DNA of 64,000 nucleotides, from NCBI RefSeq assembly GCF_000759675.1, contig NZ_BAWM01000020.1, forward strand, positions 109,138 to 173,137, in the 5' to 3' direction. Within the stretch, counting starts at the first letter, position 1; every line of letters starts with the position of its first letter. The DNA comes from Neobacillus niacini. GTDB lineage: Bacteria; Bacillota; Bacilli; Bacillales; Cytobacillaceae. A program made the translations under genes and the position numbers. Below, one piece after another: positions 12,731-18,940 of this stretch. Below the pieces are notes generated by a model, which saw nothing but the letters and a program-made list of their open reading frames with translations, searched no databases and was not told where the DNA came from.

Positions 12731-12976
12731 TTAATATCCCTTTAACAAGTCCTCAATTTTACCAGCTGCTATTACATCAAAAAGTTTTATCTTCTCCAGC
12801 AATGCAAATGCTTTCTGCGCTTCTATTACTTCTGCTACTAATCTAATATCCTTCATCAAACCCAGCTCAATGAATATTTCCATTGCTTTAAATGCCAGTT
12901 CGTTATTCTTACTTCCTTCCTCGAAAAACAGTTTAGTCATTACCTCAATAGCGTTTGCTACTATCAATCTGTTCAT
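12731..12976 (-). CDS. Uncharacterised helical protein, paralogue B
   Basis: 81 residues, same length and helical pattern as its neighbour at 12468-12713. First gene of a three-gene minus-strand unit. ATG at 12976 follows AAAGGAGATGTGATTACAT. It transcribes away from the origin candidate. Function unknown; paired small helical proteins in satellites are often interference or regulatory factors, but nothing here proves that. Confidence 0.6.
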   Translation of the reverse strand: MNRLIVANAIEVMTKLFFEEGSKNNELAFKAMEIFIELGLMKDIRLVAEVIEAQKAFALLEKIKLFDVIAAGKIEDLLKGY

Positions 12977-13087
12977 ATGTAATCACATCTCCTTTGCCAT
13001 TATCGTAAGACATGGCTTTGAGCGAGACTAGTAGAAAGTTGGAATATTTTTTAATAGGTTAGTTGCTGAAAAACTACCTTTTTTGGG

Positions 13088-13200
13088 GTAGGTGCCAGAC
13101 AACTACGCATAGTCGCCAGACAACTAACTAGGTAGTCGTCAAGCAACTAACTAGTTAGTCGCCAGACGACTTCTAACTATACTTATTAACTATACTTATT
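13088..13200. other. Candidate replication origin: iterons plus AT-rich 13-mers
   Basis: Four degenerate copies of GCCAGACAACTA start at 13094, 13115, 13138 and 13161, spaced 21, 23 and 23 bases (about two helical turns). They are followed directly by two perfect tandem 13-mers TAACTATACTTAT (13174-13186, 13187-13199). Iterons beside AT-rich 13-mers are the classic layout of an initiator-dependent origin. The region lies in the gap between two divergent operons, upstream of a RepA_N-like gene. Confidence 0.65.
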
Positions 13201-13228
13201 AAACTAAAACAACATAAAAGAAAACAAC

Positions 13229-13285
13229 ACAGCGAAAAACTAGCGTTTTTCTGCGCTGTTTTTCTTCCCTGTGGGAAGTTTTTTT
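13229..13285 (+). terminator. Hairpin followed by rho-independent terminator
   Basis: First a CAGCG...AAAAAC / GTTTTT...CGCTG stem (13229-13259), then CTTCCC / GGGAAG with a 3-base loop and seven T (13264-13285). No plus-strand gene lies upstream for 1 kb, so it may end a short untranslated RNA crossing the iterons. Confidence 0.65.
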
Positions 13286-13327
13286 ATTTTCTATTATATG
13301 AAGAAACTATTAACCTTTAATGTCACC

Positions 13328-13355
13328 CTTACAATTCGCTAGCGAACAATATAAT
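13328..13355 (+). promoter_or_regulatory. Promoter with palindromic operator
   Basis: CTTACA - 16 bases - TATAAT; the spacer contains the perfect palindrome TTCGCTAGCGAA (13335-13346). The first gene downstream is the 43-residue regulator at 13453. Confidence 0.5.
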
Positions 13356-13452
13356 AACGTTATGTAAAAAAAACAGAAAAAGTAATGAAAAATACCTTAC
13401 TTTTGATTGACCTATATATATATGTTTTAAGACAACAGAAAGGGTGAGCAAA

Positions 13453-13584
13453 TTGAATAAAGTTAAATCCACTGTATTAATCACAGTTGCAATTTTCAAT
13501 TTAGGAAAAATACGTGCTAAATCATTAGGACTATCATTTAGTGCCTATATTGAACAACTGATTCGCAAAGATTTAGAAGGATAA
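13453..13584 (+). CDS. Tiny ribbon-helix-helix-like regulator
   Basis: 43 residues from TTG at 13453, which follows AAAGGGTGAGCAAA. A strand-like segment (STVLITVAIFN) is followed by RAKSLGLSFSAYIEQLIRKDL, the helix pattern of Arc/CopG-type ribbon-helix-helix DNA-binding proteins. Its stop codon is 4 bases before an 18-base perfect palindrome that recurs twice elsewhere in the element, which makes it a good candidate for the protein that binds it (inference). Confidence 0.6.
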   Translation: MNKVKSTVLITVAIFNLGKIRAKSLGLSFSAYIEQLIRKDLEG

Positions 13585-13588
13585 ATAA

Positions 13589-13606
13589 TTGAATATTAAT
13601 ATTCAA
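13589..13606. promoter_or_regulatory. 18-bp perfect palindrome, copy 1
   Basis: TTGAATATTAATATTCAA, 27 bases upstream of the 54-residue gene at 13633. Identical copies at 16749-16766 and 22021-22038. Confidence 0.8.
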
Positions 13607-13632
13607 ATCAAATCAAATGGAGTGACAATCAT

Positions 13633-13797
13633 ATGATAATCAAAAAAATTCATAGCAAGAAAATCGCTATTGAACTAATCAGAAGAGGGCATGATTTTAT
13701 TTACTGTGAACCTCATGCCACGAAGGAAAAATTAACTGTTTTCTTCTTTGTAGAAACAGCGCAATTAAAAGCAGATTTAAATGAGATTTTCAGCTAA
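13633..13797 (+). CDS. DUF5659-like small protein
   Basis: 54 residues starting MIIKKIHSKKIAIELIRRGH and ending ADLNEIFS. It matches the DUF5659 pattern and the element's own copy at 12268. ATG at 13633 follows GGAGTGACAATCAT. Preceded by the palindromic operator and followed by the RepA_N-like gene, probably in one transcript. Function unknown. Confidence 0.65.
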   Translation: MIIKKIHSKKIAIELIRRGHDFIYCEPHATKEKLTVFFFVETAQLKADLNEIFS

Positions 13798-13839
13798 TAA
13801 ATATCATGCCAATTAATATGCCAGAAGGAGATATATGAA

Positions 13840-14340
13840 ATGTATTTACACGATGAAAACGTCAATCACAACACATTCTACCAACCACGAAAAACTATGA
13901 TGGTAGATGATAGAATCAAGGACGACAAAGAAGGCGGTATCTGGGCGGTTATGCTATACGCAGCCATCGAAGACAAAATTAGTTTGTCTAAGTTCAAACA
14001 CACTTCAGAAGGTAAAAAAGATTTTGTCGATAGCAACGGAGAATACTACTGCTGTTTACCTGAAAAAGACGCTTTAAAAGAAATTGGTATCAAAAGCAGT
14101 AACTATAAACAATGCAAAAAGTTTTTGCAACGAGCTGGATTGATTCACTTCAAAGAACAAGCAGAAAAGAAAGCTGGTGTTGCCTCAAGGATTTACGTCA
14201 AACCTTGGGACATTTGGGCAATCGAAAACGGCTATTATTCTGATGATAAATGGATTCAAGAACCAACGATTGAAGATTATTACGACCCAAAGAATATTAT
14301 TCGAGCAACGCCAAGAAACAAAAAAGAACTTGTATTTTAA
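13840..14340 (+). CDS. RepA_N-like replication initiator domain protein
   Basis: 166 residues. The first 115 resemble the RepA_N winged-helix domain of Gram-positive plasmids and phages (FYQPRKTMMVDDRIK, WAVMLYAAIEDKISLSKF, then CCLPEKDALKEIGIKSSNYK as the recognition region). It lacks the long C-terminal part of plasmid RepA, so it may be a short replication or regulatory version. ATG at 13840 follows AGAAGGAGATATATGAA. The iteron cluster lies 650 bases upstream. Initiator function is inferred. Confidence 0.6.
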   Translation: MYLHDENVNHNTFYQPRKTMMVDDRIKDDKEGGIWAVMLYAAIEDKISLSKFKHTSEGKKDFVDSNGEYYCCLPEKDALKEIGIKSSNYKQCKKFLQRAGLIHFKEQAEKKAGVASRIYVKPWDIWAIENGYYSDDKWIQEPTIEDYYDPKNIIRATPRNKKELVF

Positions 14341-14344
14341 TCAA

Positions 14345-14373
14345 GGTGGGATCTGCCACAGGCAGACCCCACC
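14345..14373 (+). other. GC-rich hairpin after the RepA_N-like gene
   Basis: GGTGGG-TCTGCC / GGCAGA-CCCACC with a 3-base loop, right after the stop. No T tract, so it may protect the mRNA 3' end or separate the two cistrons rather than terminate. Confidence 0.5.
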
Positions 14374-14404
14374 GACACACAAATTAACAAAGGAGAATGT
14401 ACAA

Positions 14405-14938
14405 ATGGAAACAGAAATTTATAAATGGATTCCTGGCTATGAGGGATTATATAAGGTTAGCAATTTTGGAAATGTATTGTCGTTTCATAAAAATGAAAAT
14501 GGTGAATTTTTGAAAGCGACAAAAGGCGCGACTGATTATGTATTAATTGGCTTAAGTAAAAATAAGAAGCAAAAAATATTTAGGTTGAATCGAATCGTAT
14601 GTGAAGTATTCAATGGCAAATCTCCATCAAAAAAACATCAGGCTAATCATTTAGATGGCAACAAAAAGAATAATCGAGCTGATAATTTGGAATGGACGAC
14701 TGCTAAACAAAATAGTCAACACGCAGTTGCCAATAAATTAAGAAGAATAAACAACGGTGCTCAAAAACAAATTGTGATACAAAAAACATTAAATGGTGAA
14801 ATCATCAAAATACATGAAGGCACAGTTATCGCTGCTAAAGAAGTTGAAGGAACTTATCAAGGTATTAGCATGGCATGTAATAAAAATCTTAAAACTTACA
14901 AAGGGTTTATTTGGGAATATGCAGAGGTGGCACAATGA
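14405..14938 (+). CDS. NUMOD4/HNH homing endonuclease
   Basis: 177 residues. The N-terminus YKWIPGYEGLYKVSNFGNVLSF is a NUMOD4 motif, followed by the HNH core KHQANHLDGNKKNNRADNLE (His, Asn and the second catalytic segment) and a C-terminal NUMOD1-like helix-turn-helix (VIAAKEVEGTYQGISMAC). It cleaves a specific DNA site and can act as a selfish gene. ATG at 14405 follows AAAGGAGAATGTACAA; a longer overlapping frame is rejected. Its stop overlaps the next gene (ATGA). Confidence 0.85.
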   Translation: METEIYKWIPGYEGLYKVSNFGNVLSFHKNENGEFLKATKGATDYVLIGLSKNKKQKIFRLNRIVCEVFNGKSPSKKHQANHLDGNKKNNRADNLEWTTAKQNSQHAVANKLRRINNGAQKQIVIQKTLNGEIIKIHEGTVIAAKEVEGTYQGISMACNKNLKTYKGFIWEYAEVAQ

Positions 14939-15372
14939 TGATGAGTAAGGTATTAGATTTGTTATTCGCTATTGATGATTTTCGCCACACGGAAGAATTA
15001 TTAGTCGCTTTGAATAATTATTCACCATTAATGAGTAAGGAATCTGATGTAGTGCTAAACGGATTCTATCTAATATTAAAAGAGTTAGCTTTCGATAGCA
15101 ATTATCAACGTCATACTCTATTAGCAACGATGATAAATGTGAAACGGAACTATGCTATGTTGTCTTACTTTAACCACACTGTTGAGCAACTGAATGCTAT
15201 TACATTAGCAATATTACATGTTAAAGATTGTTTACGGACACAACGTAATAAAGTAAGCAGTGTTGAACTGTGTGAACAACAAAAGGCAACCATAAAGAAA
15301 GATGATCTAATCTCTAAACAGTTAGCCAATGAAATAAAGATGATGTTAAAACAAGCGAGTGAGATAGCATGA
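14935..15372 (+). CDS. Uncharacterised element protein
   Basis: 145 residues, mostly helical, not recognised (KVLDLLFAIDDFRHTEELL, LNAITLAILHVKDCL). Three successive ATG codons (14935, 14938, 14941) follow GAGGTGG; the first gives a 4-base overlap with the endonuclease gene. Its own stop overlaps the start of the next gene, so three genes are translationally coupled. Confidence 0.6.
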   Translation: MMMSKVLDLLFAIDDFRHTEELLVALNNYSPLMSKESDVVLNGFYLILKELAFDSNYQRHTLLATMINVKRNYAMLSYFNHTVEQLNAITLAILHVKDCLRTQRNKVSSVELCEQQKATIKKDDLISKQLANEIKMMLKQASEIA

Positions 15373-15488
15373 TTATACTGTTAATGCTACCTGTGCTTTT
15401 GATTGTAATAGGAATCATGAACAAGAACACAAATGAAAAAGAAATTGATAATGCTGATGAAAGCTTTAACGTGATATATCACAAATGA
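15369..15488 (+). CDS. 39-residue single-TM protein
   Basis: Starts MIILLMLPVLLIVIGIMNKN: one N-terminal membrane helix then a charged tail. Its ATG overlaps the upstream stop (ATGA). Function unknown; size and topology are like small phage membrane proteins, but nothing identifies it as a holin. Confidence 0.5.
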   Translation: MIILLMLPVLLIVIGIMNKNTNEKEIDNADESFNVIYHK

Positions 15489-15501
15489 AAGGATTAATAA
15501 C

Positions 15502-15882
15502 ATGAGAACTAAAATATGCAGTGGCTGTGGTAAGCGAATACCTTACACAGCTACTTGTCAGTGTAAGAAACGTGTAAGGAATAAAGCAACCGAAGGTGAA
15601 ACAGATAAGCTTATGAAGTCAAGTCGCTGGAAGAAGTTACGATTAAGGGTACTTGACCGTGACGGTGGCTACTGTCAAAGATGTTTGATTAAGTTCGGTA
15701 TCATCGAAACAGCTAACATGACTGTTCATCACATTAAAAACAGGCGTGATTATCCTGAATTGATATTCGATGAAAGCAACCTTTGTTGTTTGTGTCGGAC
15801 ATGTAACAGTCAACTTGGAACAAAAGAATTAGATTTTAATTGGAAAGCACCACAAGAAGATGAACGAGAATTTGTTTTATAG
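15502..15882 (+). CDS. Phage HNH endonuclease (packaging-associated type)
   Basis: 126 residues. Two Cys pairs near the N-terminus (CSGC, CQC), a basic linker (RWKKLRLRVLDRDG), and the HNH core with CQRC, VHHIKNRRDYPEL and CCLCRTCN. This is the class found just upstream of terS-terL-portal in HK97-type and capsid-encoding satellite modules, where it assists the terminase at cos. ATG at 15502 follows GAAAGGATTAATAAC. Here the expected terminase genes do not follow. Confidence 0.85.
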   Translation: MRTKICSGCGKRIPYTATCQCKKRVRNKATEGETDKLMKSSRWKKLRLRVLDRDGGYCQRCLIKFGIIETANMTVHHIKNRRDYPELIFDESNLCCLCRTCNSQLGTKELDFNWKAPQEDEREFVL

Positions 15883-15930
15883 TCTCCCCTACTGTTCAGT
15901 GGAAATTTATTATAGGGATTGTCGAAGACA

Positions 15931-15960
15931 AGGGTACCTTAACTTACACGCAAGGTACCT
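15931..15960. other. Perfect inverted repeat after HNH
   Basis: GGTACCTT (15933-15940) / AAGGTACC (15952-15959) with an 11-base loop. In a cos-type module this is where a packaging or cleavage site could lie; function unproven. Confidence 0.45.
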
Positions 15961-16029
15961 ATTGGACTTTTTTGGACAAAATGTGGCTGACAGAGCTTAC
16001 AAATTTTTCAATTATATATTAATATCTGT

Positions 16030-16728
16030 TTAAGCTTCGTCAGGTTCCTCGATTGAAAAGAATTTTAAAAATCTAATTCCAAAATCGGTAATTACATTTT
16101 TTTCTTCAATTAGGCTCATTTGTCCTTTGTCATTAAAATCGCCGCCGTCAACATTAGCAACTTTACTCTCAACAAGTCCCAATCGAATTAATTTATTTTG
16201 CTGATAAACTCCAATAGCTTCTTTTTCATAAAATAAGTTCCGCTCATGTTTATTCATATCTTCAGGCGAATATAATACAATGGATGCTTTTAATGATTCT
16301 TTTCTCATTTCATATGGCATGTACATTTTCACAAAAATCATTATATCGCTGTATCTTAGCTCTGAAAGCACATCGTAATAATGATAAATTCGTTCAATTT
16401 CATATAAATCATTATCAATAATGTATTCAAATCCATCAATAATTACTTTTGCTTTTGAATCTTCATCATCTTCCATTAAACTTTTTACAATCAACGGAAA
16501 TATTTCTTGCTTGTAGAAAACTTCATTTTCGCTTTGTTCAATTTTTTCTTTAATAATCTGTAATTGTGGTTCATGCGTATTCATTCGTTTTTCAAGTTTC
16601 TTTATTTTGTACGATTGTAACGCTTGTCCAACAGTTGGGATTGCTTCTAAACCAACGTCCACTGCTGTATCAACTACTGTTCCCTCAGCTATATTCAGCA
16701 TGTCCTTAATATATTTAACTGGCTCCAT
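16030..16728 (-). CDS. Accessory (moron-like) gene of unknown function inside the virion module
   Basis: 232 residues, opposite in strand to its neighbours. Architecture: a hydrophobic Gly/Ala/Pro N-terminal segment (VGLEAIPTVGQALQSYKIKKLEKRM), a coiled coil (residues about 45-75), then a helical domain (SKAKVIIDGFEYIID, YYDVLSELRYSDIMIF). Similar layouts occur in uncharacterised proteins of phage accessory loci, but I do not recognise the family. ATG at 16728 follows GGAGTTGAAATAAT. It is preceded at 20 bases by the 18-bp palindrome and sits where terminase genes would normally be. Confidence 0.6.
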   Translation of the reverse strand: MEPVKYIKDMLNIAEGTVVDTAVDVGLEAIPTVGQALQSYKIKKLEKRMNTHEPQLQIIKEKIEQSENEVFYKQEIFPLIVKSLMEDDEDSKAKVIIDGFEYIIDNDLYEIERIYHYYDVLSELRYSDIMIFVKMYMPYEMRKESLKASIVLYSPEDMNKHERNLFYEKEAIGVYQQNKLIRLGLVESKVANVDGGDFNDKGQMSLIEEKNVITDFGIRFLKFFSIEEPDEA

Positions 16729-16748
16729 ATTATTTCAACTCCGTCTTT

Positions 16749-16766
16749 TTGAATATTAATATTCAA
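16749..16766. promoter_or_regulatory. 18-bp perfect palindrome, copy 2
   Basis: Identical to copies 1 and 3; it ends 20 bases upstream of the 16728 start codon. A minus-strand -10-like TATTAT lies just upstream of it, so a bound protein would cover the transcription start. Confidence 0.8.
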
Positions 16767-16832
16767 TTAAATAATATCAGAAAAAGTTAAAAACACCCTT
16801 AATTTAGTATCAACAGTGTATATTAGTATGTC

Positions 16833-16952
16833 AATTGGGCATCTGGTTTCGCCAGTTCCCAACCAATTTATTTTAAAATCTTTCATAGAATTACCTTACT
16901 TTGCTCCGAGCACTGCACATATATTAAGTAAGGGTAGTTCGGCAAACGAACC
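16833..16952. other. Hairpin-rich non-coding stretch upstream of the start-less ORF
   Basis: TTGGG-CTGG / CCAG-CCCAA (16833-16860), CCTTACTT / AAGTAAGG (16894-16901 with 16926-16933) and GTTCG / CGAAC near 16938-16952. Possibly the upstream part of the structured region at 17208-17559. Confidence 0.45.
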
Positions 16953-16977
16953 AATAAAATCAAATGAGGTGATTTAA

Positions 16978-17205
16978 TTTAACACTGAAATTGCTTTCAC
17001 TGATTCTGAATTAATAGATATTATCGGATTGAAAGAATACTATAAACGCACAAAAAAAGACTTTGTCACGTTTTGCCAAGATACAGGATTTTCCCAATCA
17101 CAAACTCGTGATATGTTAAATAGTTGGCTTAAATCTGAAAGTCAGTCAGAAGTTCATTTGTCGTATGTAAAGCGAAACTGGAAAAAAGTAAAATCCGAAT
17201 TTTAG
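16978..17205 (+). pseudogene. 75-codon ORF with ribosome binding site but no canonical start
   Basis: Reads FNTEIAFTDSELIDIIGLKE and continues through VHLSYVKRNWKKVKSEF. Composition is protein-like and it lies after GAGGTGAT (16966-16973) at normal spacing, yet the codon at the start position is TTT and an in-frame TAA directly precedes it. The first usable start is TTG at 17029, without a ribosome binding site. Either the start codon has decayed or a non-canonical start is used. By position it could be what remains of a small-terminase-like gene, but I cannot show homology. Confidence 0.45.
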
Positions 17206-17207
17206 CG

Positions 17208-17559
17208 TTTCACCATAGCAATAGCCACCGTTTTTAAGTTTGATATTCCATAAAGTATCAAACCCCCTTGTTGTGCGGTGGCTACTGGTGTGGTGAAAAC
17301 TGTACTGCGATTAATACCTTCCTATTTCTTTTCGGTTAGTTCTTGTCAAAATGTTCATGAGCAAGTCAATGTTTAAAAAGCATGAGTTTATCATGCTTTC
17401 CCTAATGTTGATTTCCAACAACATTAAACTTTAACAAGCTTTTCTCTTGTTAAAATCAATTTTTTCAATTTGTGTTCATTTAGAGCTGAAGTAGTCGAGA
17501 ACTTCAGTTCAATAATGAAAACAACCATTTAGGCTGTCACTTTGTGACGGTCTTTTTTT
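17208..17559 (+). ncRNA. Candidate large structured RNA (array of perfect stem-loops)
   Basis: Non-coding, with three nested perfect inverted repeats: TTTCACCA/TGGTGAAA (17208, 17291), TAGCCACCG/CGGTGGCTA (17222, 17276) and GTTTGATA/TATCAAAC (17238, 17256). Four further perfect stems follow: AAAGCATGA/TCATGCTTT (17377), TAATGTTG/CAACATTA (17403), TTTAACAAG/CTTGTTAAA (17430) and CTGAAGT/ACTTCAG (17486). It ends in a terminator with GTCAC/GTGAC and seven T near 17530-17559. It sits directly before the portal gene. Promoter not identified; a DNA packaging site is the main alternative. Confidence 0.6.
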
Positions 17560-17584
17560 ATTTTGTAAGAATCGAGGTTAATAT

Positions 17585-18940
17585 ATGGCTTTATTTAATA
17601 AATCAAAGCAAGAAAATATCGAACTACGAAATCAACTTGCTAAATTGTCGGAAGAAGTTGAAGAAATCCGAAGCTCAACTGTAACAATTGGTGGAGTTGA
17701 AATTTCATCAAATAGCTTTATCAGTGGTGTTCCATCTGGAGCTAGAGAAGAAAATGTAGTGAAAATTGCTACCGCTTCAGCTTGTTTGGATCTAATCACA
17801 AATACAATTGCACAAATGCCAGTTTTTCTATACAAAGAAAATGCTGAAGATGGCTCGATTGAAAAAGTAATCGACAAACGTGTTAATCTACTGAATCACG
17901 AAAACCAAGAGCATATGAACGCTATCGACTTTAAAAAGTTAATGCTCAAAGATTACATTTTACATGGACAGGCGATTGCTAATATTGGCAAACAATCAGA
18001 ACCTGTCAGTGTTGGTGGAATGATTGAAGAAGTTGAGGAACTAACCGAATTAAATCATTTGCCATCGAAAAATGTTCAAGTTGATGTTTTCCACAATGGC
18101 TATAAGTACGTGGACGCTGATTATCATCTAACAACAATTACTGGTCAAGGATTTAAAAACAAAACGGATAAAAAAACTTTTAAACCTGACCAATTGCTAC
18201 GAGTGATGAATAACCCTGTTAATCCATTTGAAGCAAATGGTGTTTTAGTTCGTGGACAATCATTGTTCGAGCAAGCATTAGCTGAAATTGAATACACAAA
18301 AAATCTTTATAACAATAGCGCAGTTCCGACAGGCGTTCTAAAAATGACTGGTCGTTTAACTCAAGGAATGATTGACCGACTAAGACAATCATGGCAATCA
18401 ATATACACAGGTTCCAAAAACAGTGCTAAAACTGTAATACTTGAAGAAGGTTTAGATTATAAACCTTTATCGCTCAATCCGAATGAGCTACAAATTTCGG
18501 AAACTAGCAAATCAACTGCTACTGAAATTTGTAAATTATTTGGTGTGCCTGAAAGCATGATTACTACTGCTGCTAATAAATATGGCTCGATTGAACAAAA
18601 TCAACTTCATTTTTTGAAGCATACGTTGTCGCCTATCATTCATTCTTTTGAATGTGCTTTGGATAAATCATTATTGCTTGAGCAAGAAAAACGTGATGGC
18701 TATTTCTTTAGATTTGAAACAGCTGAATTGCTACGAACTACCGAAGGTGAACGCACTAATAACTTATCAAAACAATTAAATGACGGAGCAATAACACTTA
18801 ATGAATATCGTTCAGCTTTGGATAAAAAACCATATGATGATGATTTCATTAAATTCACGATTGCTCATGCTTTATACAATCCTAAAACTGGTGAAATGAA
18901 AGTGCCAAATATGGATGGAGGAACAAACCAAAATGAATAA
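17585..18940 (+). CDS. HK97-family portal protein
   Basis: 451 residues. Forms the dodecameric ring at the capsid vertex through which DNA is packaged. It shows the HK97 portal pattern: an N-terminal coiled coil (residues 5-30), KIATASACLDLITNTIAQMP, NNPVNPFEANGVLVRGQSL, the crown/stem region and FGVPESMI near residue 320. Length is normal for the family, with no break. ATG at 17585 follows GAGGTTAAT. The last 8 bases overlap the capsid gene. It lacks a preceding large terminase gene. Confidence 0.9.
   Translation: MALFNKSKQENIELRNQLAKLSEEVEEIRSSTVTIGGVEISSNSFISGVPSGAREENVVKIATASACLDLITNTIAQMPVFLYKENAEDGSIEKVIDKRVNLLNHENQEHMNAIDFKKLMLKDYILHGQAIANIGKQSEPVSVGGMIEEVEELTELNHLPSKNVQVDVFHNGYKYVDADYHLTTITGQGFKNKTDKKTFKPDQLLRVMNNPVNPFEANGVLVRGQSLFEQALAEIEYTKNLYNNSAVPTGVLKMTGRLTQGMIDRLRQSWQSIYTGSKNSAKTVILEEGLDYKPLSLNPNELQISETSKSTATEICKLFGVPESMITTAANKYGSIEQNQLHFLKHTLSPIIHSFECALDKSLLLEQEKRDGYFFRFETAELLRTTEGERTNNLSKQLNDGAITLNEYRSALDKKPYDDDFIKFTIAHALYNPKTGEMKVPNMDGGTNQNE

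Noticed and set aside
13088..13176. Repeats that could suggest a CRISPR array
   Set aside because: Units are 12-22 bases, degenerate and without spacers of constant size; no cas genes. Iterons explain them better.
15883..16029. Coding remnant of terminase between HNH and the minus-strand gene
   Set aside because: Two frames are open for about 40 codons, but neither has a start site or a motif that I recognise; left as non-coding.
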